From positions 62,001-126,000 of the forward strand of contig JAVXTH010000002.1 in assembly GCA_036642795.1 (NCBI GenBank): a stretch of 64,000 nucleotides of DNA, written 5' to 3'. Source of the DNA: JAVXTH01 sp036642795. Its GTDB lineage: Bacteria; Bacillota_I; Bacilli_A; Erysipelotrichales; Erysipelotrichaceae. The first letter of the stretch is position 1. The number at the start of each line of letters is the position of its first letter. Position numbers and translations under genes: made by a program. This document shows positions 62,315 to 64,000 of the stretch, piece by piece. A model generated the notes under the pieces. The model was not told the origin of the DNA. It did no database searches and saw only the letters and a program-made list of their open reading frames with translations.

Positions 62315-64000
62315 ATGGAATTCAGTGAAGATCAAATCAAAGAAATTGCCAATGACCCTAAAATATATGAAGAAGGTTTGGCCTATTATAAGTCAGGTTG
62401 TGTCGTTTCCATTGATATCGATGATTTTTCCCAAAAAGAAGATATCCTCGTCAATTCAACCCTTAAAATAGATAAAAAGTATTATGAAGTCAATATTGCG
62501 ATTGATCGCGATGATTATGTTGTTCGTGCACATCTATGTAATTGTGTTAAAAATTCTCCGATTGCGGTATGTTCCCATATGATAGCTGTTTTATTTAAAA
62601 TGCAAGATCAAAATGAACGCAAACAAGTTCAAAAAGTTGAAACATTACGTATTCATGATCCTTATGTTGATTCTTTAATTCATCAATATGAACATGAAAA
62701 TATTTATTCAGCTTTAGCTTTAAGTTTAAATGAAAAGATTCAATTAGAACCCGTCATTGAAATTAAAACAAATAAAGTTGCTTCCGTAACTTTAAAAGTA
62801 GGTAAAGAAAAAAAGTATATTATCCGTGACTTTTATAAATTCTTTCAAGACATTGAAGAAAGTGCAAATGTTCGTTATGGGAAAGATTTATGCTTCGTTC
62901 ATAATCTAAATAGTTTTGATGCAAGCGCTAAATTATTAATTCAATTCTTAAGTTCTCATCTTCATGATAATTTATATTATAGCGAAAACAACCAAGTTCA
63001 ATTCGTCCTTGATCGCCGTTCTTTATCTTTAACACCCAGTTCTTTAGATCAATTCTTTTCGTATTATATCGATCAAGATGTCATGTTTCGTTACCAAGAA
63101 AGAATGCTGACAAATGTCAAGTTTATGGATAAAAACCCTGATTTCTTCTTGACTTGTCGAATGGATGAAGAAGGTAATTATCACTTTGAATGCAACGAAT
63201 ATCACTTTAAGATACTTCAAGGTAATCAACATATCTATATCTTATGGAATCGTTATTTATATCGTTGTGATGAGGCTTATACAAAAGCTTGTGGCAGGAT
63301 ATTAGAAGCGTTTCAACTGAAAGGAGCACCGCTTGATTTAAGCAAAGAACAAATGCCTGCTTTCTATAACAATGTGCTTTTTAATATTCAAGATTATATG
63401 AATTTAATTGGCGAAGATATCAGTGAATTTGCCCCTTCTCCTTTAGTTTGTCGTCTGTATTTAGATATGCCTAACTTACAAACCCTCACCGCTCGCCTTT
63501 TATATAATTATGGAAATATGGAATTCAATGCATTTGAGGATATCCATCATCCTGCTCGTGATGTGAAAACCGAAATTATGGTTCGATTATTATTGATGCG
63601 TTATATGTCACATAGTGATCCTCAACAAGGTTGTGCTGTTTTAGAGAATTCGCAAGATTTAATGTTTGAGTTCTTTCATCATGGTTTAGAAGAACTAGGC
63701 AAATATTGTGAAATATATGGTAGTGATACATTTAAAACAATGCAAGTAAAAGAACGGGTTTCAATATCAATGGGCGTACGTTTAAAGAGTAATTTACTTG
63801 AGATTAACTTTGACACCTATGACTTCCCGATTGAAGAATTAGAAAATGTCTTAAAAGCATATCGTTTAAATAAAAAATACTATCGAATGCGAAATGGTAG
63901 TTTTGTGAACATTGAAGATAGTGCTTTAAAAGAGCTTTCACAAATTATGGATGGTATGAAAGTAAGCGACCAACAATTAAGTAAAGGCGTATTAGAGGTA
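62315..64000 (+). CDS. SWIM zinc finger protein, N-terminal part of a probable SNF2-type helicase; 3' end outside window
   Basis: My translation is open from the ATG at 62315 to the window edge (562 residues). The N-terminus carries a SWIM zinc finger, C75-x-C77 ... C86-x-H88 (CNC and CSH), after the family start (IKEIANDPKIYEEGLAYY). The rest resembles the helicase-associated region that precedes the SNF2 ATPase in Firmicute proteins of about 1000 residues; the ATPase itself would lie beyond 64000. Such proteins are thought to bind and remodel DNA-protein complexes. AAAGGATG precedes the start. Confidence 0.8.
   Translation, partial: MEFSEDQIKEIANDPKIYEEGLAYYKSGCVVSIDIDDFSQKEDILVNSTLKIDKKYYEVNIAIDRDDYVVRAHLCNCVKNSPIAVCSHMIAVLFKMQDQNERKQVQKVETLRIHDPYVDSLIHQYEHENIYSALALSLNEKIQLEPVIEIKTNKVASVTLKVGKEKKYIIRDFYKFFQDIEESANVRYGKDLCFVHNLNSFDASAKLLIQFLSSHLHDNLYYSENNQVQFVLDRRSLSLTPSSLDQFFSYYIDQDVMFRYQERMLTNVKFMDKNPDFFLTCRMDEEGNYHFECNEYHFKILQGNQHIYILWNRYLYRCDEAYTKACGRILEAFQLKGAPLDLSKEQMPAFYNNVLFNIQDYMNLIGEDISEFAPSPLVCRLYLDMPNLQTLTARLLYNYGNMEFNAFEDIHHPARDVKTEIMVRLLLMRYMSHSDPQQGCAVLENSQDLMFEFFHHGLEELGKYCEIYGSDTFKTMQVKERVSISMGVRLKSNLLEINFDTYDFPIEELENVLKAYRLNKKYYRMRNGSFVNIEDSALKELSQIMDGMKVSDQQLSKGVLEV

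Overview
The window is 64 kb of AT-rich chromosome from a low-GC Gram-positive anaerobe. Strong AGGAGG/GAGGTG ribosome-binding sites, rho-independent terminators, YneF, a DarA-like protein, FeFe hydrogenases, superoxide reductase, a split transketolase and a pyruvate-formate-lyase activase point to a fermentative Firmicute. An Erysipelotrichia-like lineage is my best guess from gene content alone. There are no rRNA genes, no CRISPR array and no prophage. One lone TnpB element and one pseudogene are visible.

Layout. 1-11.8 kb, minus strand: a peptide-use locus with a complete Opp transporter (oppB-C-D-F-A), three M24 peptidases, PepD and an MFS carrier, probably read from a promoter at 11770-11798. 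11.9-17.5 kb: diguanylate cyclase, nitroreductase, a diacylglycerol-kinase-like lipid kinase with an apparently leaderless mRNA, a double peptidoglycan-binding protein, a small membrane protein and an AlkD-like protein. 17.5-22.6 kb: response regulator, histidine kinase, ABC ATPase and FtsX permease, each pair overlapping by 4 nt. 22.6-28.3 kb: monofunctional transglycosylase, YneF, then two FeFe hydrogenases (a PAS-containing sensory type coupled to a SpoIIE-type PP2C phosphatase, and a group B type with an operator-like palindrome). 28.4-44.9 kb: mostly housekeeping genes (VanZ, DMT transporter, AsnB-like protein without Cys2, superoxide reductase, aminotransferase, RmuC, UPF0210 plus ACT pair, BtpA-family pseudogene, split transketolase, Tex, Smr, pentapeptide protein, AI-2E family permease, PepT).

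45.1-45.75 kb: six tRNA genes (Val, Thr, Tyr, Gln, Lys, Gly) between a sigma-A type promoter and a terminator. They are followed directly by a TnpB gene with intact RuvC residues and a strongly foldable 3' region that is a candidate omega RNA. 47-50 kb: small conserved proteins and RluF.

50.4-58.5 kb is the most accessory-looking part. It holds a PLD-nuclease/SF2-helicase protein of about 951 residues, a Nudix hydrolase, a LysR regulator, and a compact four-gene operon: MazG-like NTPase (COG4997 type), HNH endonuclease, a second MazG-like NTPase, and a PD-(D/E)XK plus DUF2075 helicase. This operon combines nucleotide hydrolysis with two nucleases and a helicase, and is my best candidate for an undescribed genome-defence system; that role is inference. 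58.6-64 kb: DUF1648 membrane protein, RlmD-type methyltransferase, HAD phosphatase, thioredoxin-like protein with PflA, and the start of a SWIM/SNF2-type protein that runs off the end.
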